Shown: positions 23,624-32,143 of the stretch, in pieces | How positions within the stretch are numbered: position 1 is the first letter of the stretch | How the letters are laid out: each line of letters opens with the position of its first letter | NCBI GenBank assembly: GCA_021806945.1 | Contig: JAKAPQ010000008.1 | Location: forward strand, 1 to 35,292 | Direction of reading: 5' to 3' | Origin: a bacterium | Lineage (GTDB): Bacteria > Vulcanimicrobiota > Vulcanimicrobiia > Vulcanimicrobiales > Vulcanimicrobiaceae | Length of the DNA: 35,292 nt | The notes under the pieces: generated by a model | Told to the model about the DNA's origin: nothing | The model's database searches: none | What the model saw: the letters and a program-made list of their open reading frames with translations, nothing else | Program-made: the position numbers and the translations under genes

Positions 23624-24550
23624 ATGAAAACGTACGCATTTCGTGCGGCGTCGGCGATCGGCGTTCTCGCACTGGCCCTCGGTGCACACTCAGCCGCGAA
23701 GCCGGCGCCCAAACCGCAGTGGCTATATGTCTCAGATTCCACGCATACGGTCCGAATCTACAAACTGCCGCTCTCAAGCGCGCCGCGGGCCGGGGCCGTG
23801 CTGACGAATCCCGGCAATGGCCCGGGATACGGCATGGCGGTAGACCGCGCCGGGCGCGTGTATGTCGCGGAGGCAAACGCCGATCTCGTCGGGGTCTTTG
23901 CTCTCAATAAGAAGACCGACCGCATGGTGGAGCTGGCCTCGATTCAAACCGCGAAGCCGGCTTACGATGTTGCGGTCGATGCGGCGGGCAATCTGTACGC
24001 GGCCGAGCCGAGCGGAAACACTATTGAGGTATTTAAAGCGCCCGTCAAGAGCTCGAGCCGGGCCGCCTTCAGCATTACCGGCGGCATCGAGAGCCCCTAT
24101 GGGCTCGCATTCGGGCCGAAAGGCCTGTTGTTCGTTTGCAACGATCGTTCGGTGAAGGAGTACCGCCCGCCATTTCGGGCGAGCAGCCAGAGCGCCGGGA
24201 CGATCGCGGTCGCGGGCCAATCGCAGCCGGACTTTGGGCAAGGCATTGCCGTCAACACGCGAGGCGACGTCTTCTTCGGATACGGAACCATCGTCGAGGT
24301 GGCGAAACCGCCGTACCCCCGAGACCTCTCCAACGTCTACGATCTCGCACTTCCGCCGCATGCGACCGTGATGTACCTCACCTTCGATCGCAGCGGCGAT
24401 CTCTACGTTGCCGCGCAGTACGGCTCGGGGAATGCGCGCAACGGCGTCTACGTCTTCAACGCGCCGCTGAAGAGCGGTAAATCGAATGTCTATGCGCGAT
24501 TCATTCCGCTCGATCAGGCGACCGGCCTAACCGTAGCACCGAGACCTTGA
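23624..24550 (+). CDS. Secreted NHL/SMP-30-like beta-propeller protein
   Basis: 308 aa from ATG 23624 with GGAGGA directly upstream. Signal peptide TYAFRAASAIGVLALALGAH (cleavage near SAA-KP). Repeated blade motifs: GYGMAVDRAGRVYVAEANAD, YDVAVDAAGNLYAAEPSGNT, YGLAFGPKGLLFVCND, GIAVNTRGDVFFGYG and LTFDRSGDLYVAAQYGSG, each a (G/A)(V/L)AxDxxGxLYVA blade as in NHL and SMP-30 propellers. About 5-6 blades. It is probably periplasmic or extracellular and binds something unknown; catalytic metal ligands of lactonases are not obvious. First gene of a tRNA-bounded segment, behind the SARP-type box, so probably regulated by the BTAD protein(s). Confidence 0.85.
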   Translation: MKTYAFRAASAIGVLALALGAHSAAKPAPKPQWLYVSDSTHTVRIYKLPLSSAPRAGAVLTNPGNGPGYGMAVDRAGRVYVAEANADLVGVFALNKKTDRMVELASIQTAKPAYDVAVDAAGNLYAAEPSGNTIEVFKAPVKSSSRAAFSITGGIESPYGLAFGPKGLLFVCNDRSVKEYRPPFRASSQSAGTIAVAGQSQPDFGQGIAVNTRGDVFFGYGTIVEVAKPPYPRDLSNVYDLALPPHATVMYLTFDRSGDLYVAAQYGSGNARNGVYVFNAPLKSGKSNVYARFIPLDQATGLTVAPRP

Positions 24551-24605
24551 CCGCATGCTGCGTCCGATGACTCGCCGAATAGATGCTCTCTCAGAAAGGT
24601 TTACG

Positions 24606-27425
24606 ATGCGGCCATTGACGTGTTTTGCCATATTTGTAGGTCTGGCCATGACGCTAGGTATCGTTCCTCACCATCGCCCGCCTCAACGTCCAAGACCTCC
24701 AACGCCAACCGTGTTCGTGTCATCGATGTTGCGCACAATTCAAGGCTTCGCCCTCCCACTACACTCCGGTGAATCTGGCCCGACCGCACTGCGCGTTCGC
24801 AGCAGTGCCTCGGGAATGGCGATGGATAACCACAACGATCTCTTCGTCGCAGATACGCACGGGAGTGAGATCGATGAGTTTCATTGGACGTGCCATCCGC
24901 ACCGCGGTTGCGCCTGGGTTGAGAGCGGTTCGGTAGCCACGGAAAAGCCAGCCGAAGATGTTGCCGTCGATACGCATGGCACGGTCTACGCCAGTGAATC
25001 AACCAACGAGGCCATTCAGGTCTTTCACGCACCGCTACGTGCGGGAAGCCATGCAGTGTACGAACTTACATTCCCCGATACCGATACACCCAATGGTGTT
25101 GCGGTGGATGCGTCAGGGAATCTCTATGTCGCCGAAACCGAGCGCATCCTGAAGTACGATGCGCCAGTTAGGCCGGCATCGATACCGATGGTGCTGATGA
25201 CCAATCATACAGGAGCATCGGGCAACAGCCCTGACGGTCCTTACGCACGTGGCTTTGCGCCCAGCATCGCGGCATTCGGCGATGCCATCTTCATCGGGAT
25301 GAATCCGCTACCTCAAGATCGTGGGGAAATACAGGTGTTGATCCCACCGTACATCCATCCAATTGCACGCCTGATGTTGCCAGCAGGTGGGTCGGACGTG
25401 CAGTATTTGGCTTTGGACGCTACGGGAAGCATGTACGTCGCGGCACAGTACGGAAGTGGAACCGGAAAAGGCGGCGTATACGCATTTCATGCGCCGTTTG
25501 TCGGCGCGCTCTCGCCGTTTGCGTTCGTTCCAACCGATGACGAGGGCGCAACGGGCGTTGCGGTCGAGGGTGGGGCGCACCGTTTGGCTCTCGCTACGCA
25601 ATCACCACAACCACCACAAGCGATGGCTTACGGAGGATTTTCCCCACCACCTACGCCATCACCACACCCAATGCGCCTGATGAAGAACCCCTACGGGAAT
25701 ATCAGCACTGCATTGAAGCTGGCTACTCCCATGCCACAATCGGTACGTGCGAACATGAAGATTTCGCCACTTCAAATTCCCCGTGTTCGATCTACGCCAC
25801 TATTCACTATTCCGACACGCGGCCAACACATACCATCGAATAGTCTGTCATCGTATCCGACCATCGAAGTTGCTTTCAGCCAGCCGATTTCTCCAGATTC
25901 GATCCTCGCACCCGGAAAGTTCACCTTGACGGGACCCAACGGCCCCATCCCTGGAACGGTCACCCTTGGTAAACTACCGGGCGGCATGCTGAGCGGCGGA
26001 ATTGGGAGTACACCCACACCAAACGCGCTCGCGCAGTTCACTCCTAATAATCCACTCCCGTTGCATACATATATAAGATATACCGCAGATGTCTGTTGCG
26101 TTATAAGTGCCGGAAGCTCTCTTATGGCGCTACCTTATTCTTGGGCATTCACGACCGGCGAGGTCCCTATGCCTACGATCGTGGACGTAAGTCCGGCTAG
26201 TGGCTCAATATCGGGTGGCACCTCCGTTGATATCAGAGGGAATGGCACTAGTTTTTCCTCAAATATGAGGGTTTTATTCGGGGGGATTCCTGCGACGAAC
26301 GTCACGTTCATATCACCCACAGAGATGGCCGCCATCTCGCCAAACGCATACAAACCCGGCCCCGTAGACGTTCGGGTCGCGTTACCTGGTAGCAGTTCTG
26401 GTATTAGTGCTAAGACGCTTCCGGACCAGTTCCTATACATAAGCAACTGGCCTCCACCACCGACCAACCTTTCAGCTGATACGGATTTCCTTTTTATAGG
26501 TTGGACTCAGGTTAGTTGGCCTCAAACTAGCAATCCAAACGATTCATCCAGTAATCCAGGTGCGAAAAACGCGTGCTCTTCACCGACGAGTTACGAGATG
26601 CAGGTTTCTCTCACTCCAACGTTCGGCAGTTTGGGAACCCAAGATACCAAGATTCCCGACCATGGTCCCAATGTCACGTGGCCAGACTGCCAGAATGGGA
26701 CCGCGAGTTCGTTTGAGACCATAGCCCCCAAGGACATGCCGGCGACGTCGCAGCCGCGTCAACCGTTATACTGGCGAGTCGCGTCGCGGTTTTACGGTGA
26801 ACAGGGGCCGTGGTCTCAAGTGTCGTCATTTGTACCAATATGGGGCGGAAACGGAACTCCAGCACAAGCACCTCAACCAACGGCAACGCAAGCACCTCAA
26901 CCAACGCCAACGTCAGCGCCAACCCCGTCTGCGCGCATTATGCTAACAATGAATACGTACAACAATATAAGTTCGAAGTTTACTTTTGCGCTCCTCGGAA
27001 TGTGGCGGTCGAGTCTAAGGAACCCCACGACTCCAAGCGGCGGTGGCAAAACGTGTTTTGCGAAATATACCATGAACCTTCCTCCAGGACAATTTGTGGT
27101 TAATTTTCTCAAAACATGCAAACTAAGCTCTGCATCGAAAAAATTCACTAACGGGTCTGCATCAATATTAGAAAGTGGGTTAAAAGAAGGCTGGTGGAAT
27201 ATCTCTTTAATTCTCGAGAACGGCTGTCCTGTAGACAGATACTATTTACCTGTTCGCATTGTATCTGAGCCATCGAATAATGTTCTCATAAACACGTTGA
27301 CGGTTCAGGACCCACCAGTTAATCTCGCCAAGTATACTCGTTATAGTCGATCGCAAACTAACGCATCTGGAATGATGCCTGGTCCGTGGTTTTCCGTTAA
27401 ACCAATTCCAGGCCCGTGTCAGTAA
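24606..27425 (+). CDS. Secreted multidomain protein: NHL propeller, Big_5-like, IPT/TIG, FN3-like, unknown C-terminus
   Basis: 939 aa from ATG 24606 (AGAAAGG 6 nt upstream; an ATG at 24555 lacks this). Signal peptide with PLTCFAIFVGLAMTLGIV. Domains: NHL-type propeller about 32-338, paralogous to the previous gene (AEDVAVDTHGTVYASES, LALDATGSMYVAAQYGSG); Pro-rich linker; SbsA/Big_5 Ig-like domain about 416-518 (IEVAFSQPISPDS ... YSWAFTTGE); IPT/TIG about 521-610 (PTIVDVSPASGSISGGTSV); fibronectin-like about 615-745 (YWRVASRFYGEQGPWS); a linker of PQPT repeats about 748-775; then an unrecognised domain with several cysteines. The region from about 26450 on is visibly AT-richer than the start, suggesting the C-terminal half was acquired separately. 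Probably cell-surface or extracellular. Confidence 0.85.
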   Translation: MRPLTCFAIFVGLAMTLGIVPHHRPPQRPRPPTPTVFVSSMLRTIQGFALPLHSGESGPTALRVRSSASGMAMDNHNDLFVADTHGSEIDEFHWTCHPHRGCAWVESGSVATEKPAEDVAVDTHGTVYASESTNEAIQVFHAPLRAGSHAVYELTFPDTDTPNGVAVDASGNLYVAETERILKYDAPVRPASIPMVLMTNHTGASGNSPDGPYARGFAPSIAAFGDAIFIGMNPLPQDRGEIQVLIPPYIHPIARLMLPAGGSDVQYLALDATGSMYVAAQYGSGTGKGGVYAFHAPFVGALSPFAFVPTDDEGATGVAVEGGAHRLALATQSPQPPQAMAYGGFSPPPTPSPHPMRLMKNPYGNISTALKLATPMPQSVRANMKISPLQIPRVRSTPLFTIPTRGQHIPSNSLSSYPTIEVAFSQPISPDSILAPGKFTLTGPNGPIPGTVTLGKLPGGMLSGGIGSTPTPNALAQFTPNNPLPLHTYIRYTADVCCVISAGSSLMALPYSWAFTTGEVPMPTIVDVSPASGSISGGTSVDIRGNGTSFSSNMRVLFGGIPATNVTFISPTEMAAISPNAYKPGPVDVRVALPGSSSGISAKTLPDQFLYISNWPPPPTNLSADTDFLFIGWTQVSWPQTSNPNDSSSNPGAKNACSSPTSYEMQVSLTPTFGSLGTQDTKIPDHGPNVTWPDCQNGTASSFETIAPKDMPATSQPRQPLYWRVASRFYGEQGPWSQVSSFVPIWGGNGTPAQAPQPTATQAPQPTPTSAPTPSARIMLTMNTYNNISSKFTFALLGMWRSSLRNPTTPSGGGKTCFAKYTMNLPPGQFVVNFLKTCKLSSASKKFTNGSASILESGLKEGWWNISLILENGCPVDRYYLPVRIVSEPSNNVLINTLTVQDPPVNLAKYTRYSRSQTNASGMMPGPWFSVKPIPGPCQ

Positions 27426-27590
27426 CGACCGCGAGACGACCTGCGGTTACCGGCGCCGATGGTGGTGCGAGTCCTAATACACTCCATCTAACGCGTTCGC
27501 ACGTCGGTAACATCAATAGAATCGTGCCGGAAGGACCAGGGTAATGCCGCCGTTACCAGTCGGCTTTTCCGAAAGGACGAAGTACGTGCC
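27426..27590. other. Intergenic region between beta-propeller genes
   Basis: 165 bases without a gene. No terminator with T-tract and no second CGTAACG pair are visible. A single GTAACG half-site occurs at 27423-27428, across the upstream stop codon. AAAGGA at about 27571 is too far from the next ATG to be a good ribosome-binding site. Confidence 0.35.
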
Positions 27591-28895
27591 ATGAAGCGAA
27601 CCATCCTCATCTTTGCAACAGTGTTTGCTTTCGCCTGCCCGAGTCTCGCGGCGCGTGTGCCACTTGAGCGCGCCTATATTGCGACGCACGGGCATCTCGA
27701 AGAGTTTCTGATCGCTCCGAACGGTCTGATGTTTCCGGTCGGCTATAAGGGTCTGCCGAAGAACTTCAGCTCCTGGACGTTGCCTTCACGCGTATCCATA
27801 CCAACCTTAAAGCAGGCTGGCGCGGTCGTCGCAACGCCGAACGAGAAGTATCTCTACGTCGCAGGTTGCGCCCGGGATCGCACGCGGATCGTTTACGGTA
27901 GGCACCCTATTCTCGAGGAGATCGCGGCGTATCACATCGTGGGTGGTATTCCCCATGCGCTTGGTTCGCCGACACAGATCGATGATTGCCTCACGGGAAA
28001 TCAGGCACCCTATCAGACCCTCGCGGTCAGTCGTAACGGCGCGTTTCTTTTTGCGACGGGCGGGATAACATACCATACCACCGGCGATCCGGTATCGACC
28101 GCCGTTCGCTCCTTTGCGATTGCCGCAAATGGGATGTTGACGCCGATCTCAACGGTAAGGCTCACGGGCTCTCCTCTCGGCGCGTATACTGCGCATGATT
28201 CGACGGGGCGATGGCTGTTTGTCGCCGGCATCTCTGCGCGATATCAAGCACCATTGACATTGGCGGAGCTCCACGTCGCAGCGGATGGCTCGCTTACCCT
28301 TGCTGGAACGACGTCATTCGCGGGACGACTCGATGCTTTCACCGGTTTGGCAAGTGCTGCGCGGCGGCCGCTGCTATACGTTGCGGGGGAGAAAATCTCA
28401 AATACCGGTGTGCAGACCGAAGTTTTCGGTTACCGAATCGGAGCGGGTGGTGCGCTGACGCCAGTCCCCGGACCGGCCGCGACCAATACCGGCCTTACAC
28501 CGACCGATCAGCCGAACTACGCGAGCCTCGCGATCGCTCCGTCCGGCCATTTGCTCTACGTCCTGGGTGCAATGGCAAGTCGTGCCGATGGCGCACTCAT
28601 CCAATCATACGCGATCGGTGCCGCCGGCCGATTGCGCGTCGCGCATGGCTCAGCCGCCGAAACCAAGGCGGTTAAGCAGCCGCAGATGATCGTGCCCGAT
28701 CCAACCGGACGGTTCCTATATGAAATGGATCTTTCAGCCGGCTTCATGGGCGCACCGGCGATTGTCGAGTTCCGAGACTCTCCCGACGGAGCGATCGTTT
28801 CTAACATGCACGCATGTCTGAAGGGAGGCCCGAATTCAATCGTCATTTGCGGTCGCGTGCCGGCGTTCACCGGCCCAATCGCAATCTTAAAGTAA
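27591..28895 (+). CDS. Secreted lactonase-like (YncE/YVTN-type) beta-propeller protein
   Basis: 434 aa with a compact signal peptide (KRTILIFATVFAFACPSLAA). Blades follow the pattern of 6-phosphogluconolactonase-like propellers: VVATPNEKYLYVAGC, LAVSRNGAFLFATGG, AHDSTGRWLFVAGISA, YASLAIAPSGHLLYVLGAMA and IVPDPTGRFLYEMD, each separated by SFAIAANGMLTPIS-like stretches (FxIxxxGxLTP). The fold is clear; enzymatic activity is not, and catalytic residues of true Pgl enzymes cannot be confirmed. The cysteine pair near the end (NMHACLKGG, IVICGRV) may form a disulfide. Third propeller gene in the segment, 41 nt ahead of a BTAD regulator gene. Confidence 0.85.
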   Translation: MKRTILIFATVFAFACPSLAARVPLERAYIATHGHLEEFLIAPNGLMFPVGYKGLPKNFSSWTLPSRVSIPTLKQAGAVVATPNEKYLYVAGCARDRTRIVYGRHPILEEIAAYHIVGGIPHALGSPTQIDDCLTGNQAPYQTLAVSRNGAFLFATGGITYHTTGDPVSTAVRSFAIAANGMLTPISTVRLTGSPLGAYTAHDSTGRWLFVAGISARYQAPLTLAELHVAADGSLTLAGTTSFAGRLDAFTGLASAARRPLLYVAGEKISNTGVQTEVFGYRIGAGGALTPVPGPAATNTGLTPTDQPNYASLAIAPSGHLLYVLGAMASRADGALIQSYAIGAAGRLRVAHGSAAETKAVKQPQMIVPDPTGRFLYEMDLSAGFMGAPAIVEFRDSPDGAIVSNMHACLKGGPNSIVICGRVPAFTGPIAILK

Positions 28896-28936
28896 CATCT
28901 GCAGGACTATACCTTTCGCCCCATAACGCTCGGGCT

Positions 28937-31900
28937 ATGGCGGCGCCGCTTCGAGTAAAAGCGCTCGGGCAGTTCGACGTTCGCGACGCCGATGGCGGAC
29001 CTTTGCGCGAGACGCACCTGCGCCGCACTGCACCGCTGCTCAAAGAACTCATCAGCCGGGTTCCACACGCCTGGGATCGGGTAGGCTTGGCTGCAACATT
29101 GTGGCCCGGCTCGGCTGCAAAAACCGCAGCCGCGAATCTGCGTGTGATGCTGCACGCGCTTCGGGCGGCTCTGCGGGAGGCCAACGCTGCTGAAGCGCTG
29201 TCGGCAGATGGCGACCGAGTTGCCTTGAATTCAGAACTCTGGCAGATCGACGCGGACGATTTCGAGAGATCCACGATCTCCGCATTGCGTGAGGGCTCGG
29301 CCGACGAGCAGTTCGCGGCCGTGCTCCGTTACGCCGGCGCCTTTCTTCCGGACGATTTCGCCGAGAGTTCGGCCTTGCGTCGCACGGCGCTGGAGTCGCT
29401 GTATCGCTCGGCTCTCCTGCGCTGCGCGGCCACGATTTCCGACGGCGCACTCGAACGGCGGTTGTGGACGCAGTTTGAAGCCGATCGCGAGGATTGTGAG
29501 ATCGCGCGCGCCCTCTCACGCCATTGTGCTGCTCACGGCAACCACCTGGAGGCGGCGCGCGTCTTCACCTTTCATCAAGAGGCCGCTGCGCTCGCGCAAT
29601 GTATCTGCGCCGTCGACGAGACTCCTGCCGAAAACGGTACGCCATCGTTTGCATTCTCGGTGCCGACGCTCTGGGAGCGTACGCCTTTCCCGCCCTTCAT
29701 CGGGCGCGATATGGAGGTAGCCCAGCTCGGTGACATGCTTGACGACGCTATCGCCGGGCGCAGACGCACCCTCGTGCTGGTGGGCGAACCGGGAATCGGC
29801 AAAACGCGGCTCGCCGGCGAAATCATGGCCGAAGCACAGGATCGCGGTGCGTGCGTTTTTGTGGTTACATGCGGTGTCGCTCGGCAGACCCCATTGCGAC
29901 CGTTCATCCGCACGCTCGAAACCGTGCTCGACGCGATTCCCGATGCGGCCGCAGCCATTGCGTTCGCCTCCTTCGGTCCGGTGCTCGCACGCCTTTCACA
30001 AGCGATACGACGCCGCATCGATTTCCCCGAAAAGCGATCCGGGATCGACGTCGGGCGCGCCGTCTTCGCGGTGGCACGCACGGTCGAGAACCTCTGCACG
30101 ATGTGGCCCGTCGTCCTGCTCGTGGAAGATCTGCACTTGGCGGACGCTGCATCGCTCGCGGCGTTCAGTGCGCTGGCGGCTTCGCCGCTCGAACGCCGGC
30201 TGCTGCTCGTCGGCACCGCTCGCGAGGACGACCTCCGCACCTCTGTTGCGGGCGAGGTGCTGGAGACGGCGCGCGGCGAAACGTCACTGCTGCGCTTGGG
30301 ACCCCTCTCGCATGATGAATCGTTGATTCTGGCTCGGCGGCTCTGGGATTCGGGCGCCCGGCCCGAGATCGTCGCGCGCCGCGCCGGCGGCAATCCGCTT
30401 GGAATTCTCGAGTATTGTAAGGGTGGGCATCGCATGCGAAAGCTCGAATCGGCCATCGCCCAGCGCATCCAGCGAGAGCCGGCCGAACTACGGTCGGTTC
30501 TTGAAGTCCTTGCACTGGCAGAGCCGGTTCCGCTTTCCGAGGTCTCGCTGCGGCGCATGCTGCAGCGCCGTTCCATCTCCCAAACCCTCGAACGCGCGCT
30601 GAGCTCGCGCCTGCTGCAAAAACAACCTCTGGGCTACTGCGTCGCTCACGGCATTTTTACCGACGTCATCGAGAATCAGCTTACCACGGCGCGCGCCGAG
30701 ACGATCCATGCGCGGCTCGCGCTCTTGCCGGAGTTCCAAGATCATCCGGATACGCTAGCCTTTCATTATCTCTGCGCCGGACCGGGCTACCGGAGCGATG
30801 CGATTGCGGCTACGCTCTGCGCCCTGGACGAAGCAATGGCCGTCCGTAATCCGGCTGCCATCCTCGACATCCTGCGCAGGGCCCGCGGGATTATCGGGCC
30901 CGACGACGCACGCCTATTCCCCCTTGCATACGGTTTGGGGATTGCGGAGACGTTCGGCGGAGATGCGGCCTTGGCGCACCGAGCGCTCCGCGAAGCGCTC
31001 GCGGCTGCAAGAGATGACGGGCAGCGCATCGACGCCTACGTTGCACTCATTGGCCTTGCCGAGACCTCGATGCGTGTCGACGAAGGGCTGCAACTCTGCG
31101 ATGAGGCGGAGTCGATCGTTTCCGGCGCGAGCGATCCTCGCGCTCTTCCCATCGTTCAGCGGCGCGCATTTCTACTGCTCCTTGCCGGCCGGTACGACGA
31201 GGCAACGGTCGTTGCCCGGCTTCTCCTGCGCTCACCTCTGGCCGACGAGATCGTCCGCGTGAGAGCGCAGCTCGCGATCGCAATCGCGCTAGCATATCGC
31301 GGCCGGCGCCCCGACGCCATTGAATGGTTTCAGCGTGCAAGGCGCGCGGCCGACCGCCTAGGCGAGGCGCAAGAGTCTGCGCTGGTCGTCGTCAATCTCG
31401 CATCGGCACATTTTCATGCAGGTGCACTGGGCGCGGCACGAGACCTCTACGTGCGGGCGGCGGAATTTTCGCTCTCGCGCGGACGGCTCGCCAATGCCTC
31501 CATCAGCATACGCAACGCAGGCGAATGCGAATATTACATCGGCAATCAAGAGGCCTCCGCCTCGTACGTCGCCGTTGCGGAACGGCGCGCTGCACGAACC
31601 GGACGACCCATGCTCGTAGCCGAAGCGCAAATGTTGCGAGGCGCAATTGCCGGAGTGCGCGAAAGCCCTGAAGCGTTCCGGCAGTTCGAGGCCGCCGCGC
31701 AGGCGTTTGTCTCGCACAAGGACGCCAAACTTCATTCCGACGTTGCGGGTCACGCGCTCGTCGCGTGCCGGCACGCAGGCCGGCGGGAACAAGTCGAGTT
31801 GTGGGAGCAGCGTGGACTAGGCACCATCGATCGGTGCGCCGATGTCGACACGCGCTGCTTCTTTAATGCTGCGCGCGCAGCGGCGCGGGCGATGTGCGGA

Positions 31901-32143
31901 GATGCGGATATCGCGCGCGGAGCCCTCGACTTGGCGCTCGCCGATCTCGGCGCGGTCGGTGCGGCGACGCGCCGGATGGAAAATGCGGCACTTTGCTGCG
32001 AGGCGGCGATTGAGTTGCGGGCAGCGCACCACGCTCGCGCAGCACTTGCGTCGGTGAAAACAGTGCGCGAGGAGAGCGACGCACAGCGTCTGCGAGACTG
32101 GCTGAGCGCGCTCGAACGCTCGCTATCTGGCTTGACCCAGTAG
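28937..32143 (+). CDS. SARP/BTAD-type regulator with AAA-type ATPase and TPR repeats (AfsR-like)
   Basis: 1068 aa. The frame is open to 28814, but that part overlaps the previous gene, so ATG 28937 (MAAPLRVKALGQFDVRDADG) is preferred; it starts with the usual LGxF beta-strand of SARP winged-helix domains. Domains: winged helix about 5-95 (AAANLRVMLHALRAALRE); BTAD about 96-240; STAND/AAA ATPase with Walker A GEPGIGKTR (about 281) and Walker B VVLLVEDLHLAD (about 392); winged-helix/TPR region from about 500 to the end with many TPR-like helices (LRIRN..., EALAAARDDGQRIDAY). This is the AfsR/MalT-like switch design: ATP binding and a signal sensed by the TPRs control DNA binding. It ends inside the convergent BTAD gene by 21 bp. 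Confidence 0.88.
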   Translation: MAAPLRVKALGQFDVRDADGGPLRETHLRRTAPLLKELISRVPHAWDRVGLAATLWPGSAAKTAAANLRVMLHALRAALREANAAEALSADGDRVALNSELWQIDADDFERSTISALREGSADEQFAAVLRYAGAFLPDDFAESSALRRTALESLYRSALLRCAATISDGALERRLWTQFEADREDCEIARALSRHCAAHGNHLEAARVFTFHQEAAALAQCICAVDETPAENGTPSFAFSVPTLWERTPFPPFIGRDMEVAQLGDMLDDAIAGRRRTLVLVGEPGIGKTRLAGEIMAEAQDRGACVFVVTCGVARQTPLRPFIRTLETVLDAIPDAAAAIAFASFGPVLARLSQAIRRRIDFPEKRSGIDVGRAVFAVARTVENLCTMWPVVLLVEDLHLADAASLAAFSALAASPLERRLLLVGTAREDDLRTSVAGEVLETARGETSLLRLGPLSHDESLILARRLWDSGARPEIVARRAGGNPLGILEYCKGGHRMRKLESAIAQRIQREPAELRSVLEVLALAEPVPLSEVSLRRMLQRRSISQTLERALSSRLLQKQPLGYCVAHGIFTDVIENQLTTARAETIHARLALLPEFQDHPDTLAFHYLCAGPGYRSDAIAATLCALDEAMAVRNPAAILDILRRARGIIGPDDARLFPLAYGLGIAETFGGDAALAHRALREALAAARDDGQRIDAYVALIGLAETSMRVDEGLQLCDEAESIVSGASDPRALPIVQRRAFLLLLAGRYDEATVVARLLLRSPLADEIVRVRAQLAIAIALAYRGRRPDAIEWFQRARRAADRLGEAQESALVVVNLASAHFHAGALGAARDLYVRAAEFSLSRGRLANASISIRNAGECEYYIGNQEASASYVAVAERRAARTGRPMLVAEAQMLRGAIAGVRESPEAFRQFEAAAQAFVSHKDAKLHSDVAGHALVACRHAGRREQVELWEQRGLGTIDRCADVDTRCFFNAARAAARAMCGDADIARGALDLALADLGAVGAATRRMENAALCCEAAIELRAAHHARAALASVKTVREESDAQRLRDWLSALERSLSGLTQ

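Noticed and set aside
23475-23876. Minus-strand ORF ending in RRPDSNRRYPLYKSGALAS
   Set aside because: This is the well-known false translation of a tRNA gene's opposite strand.
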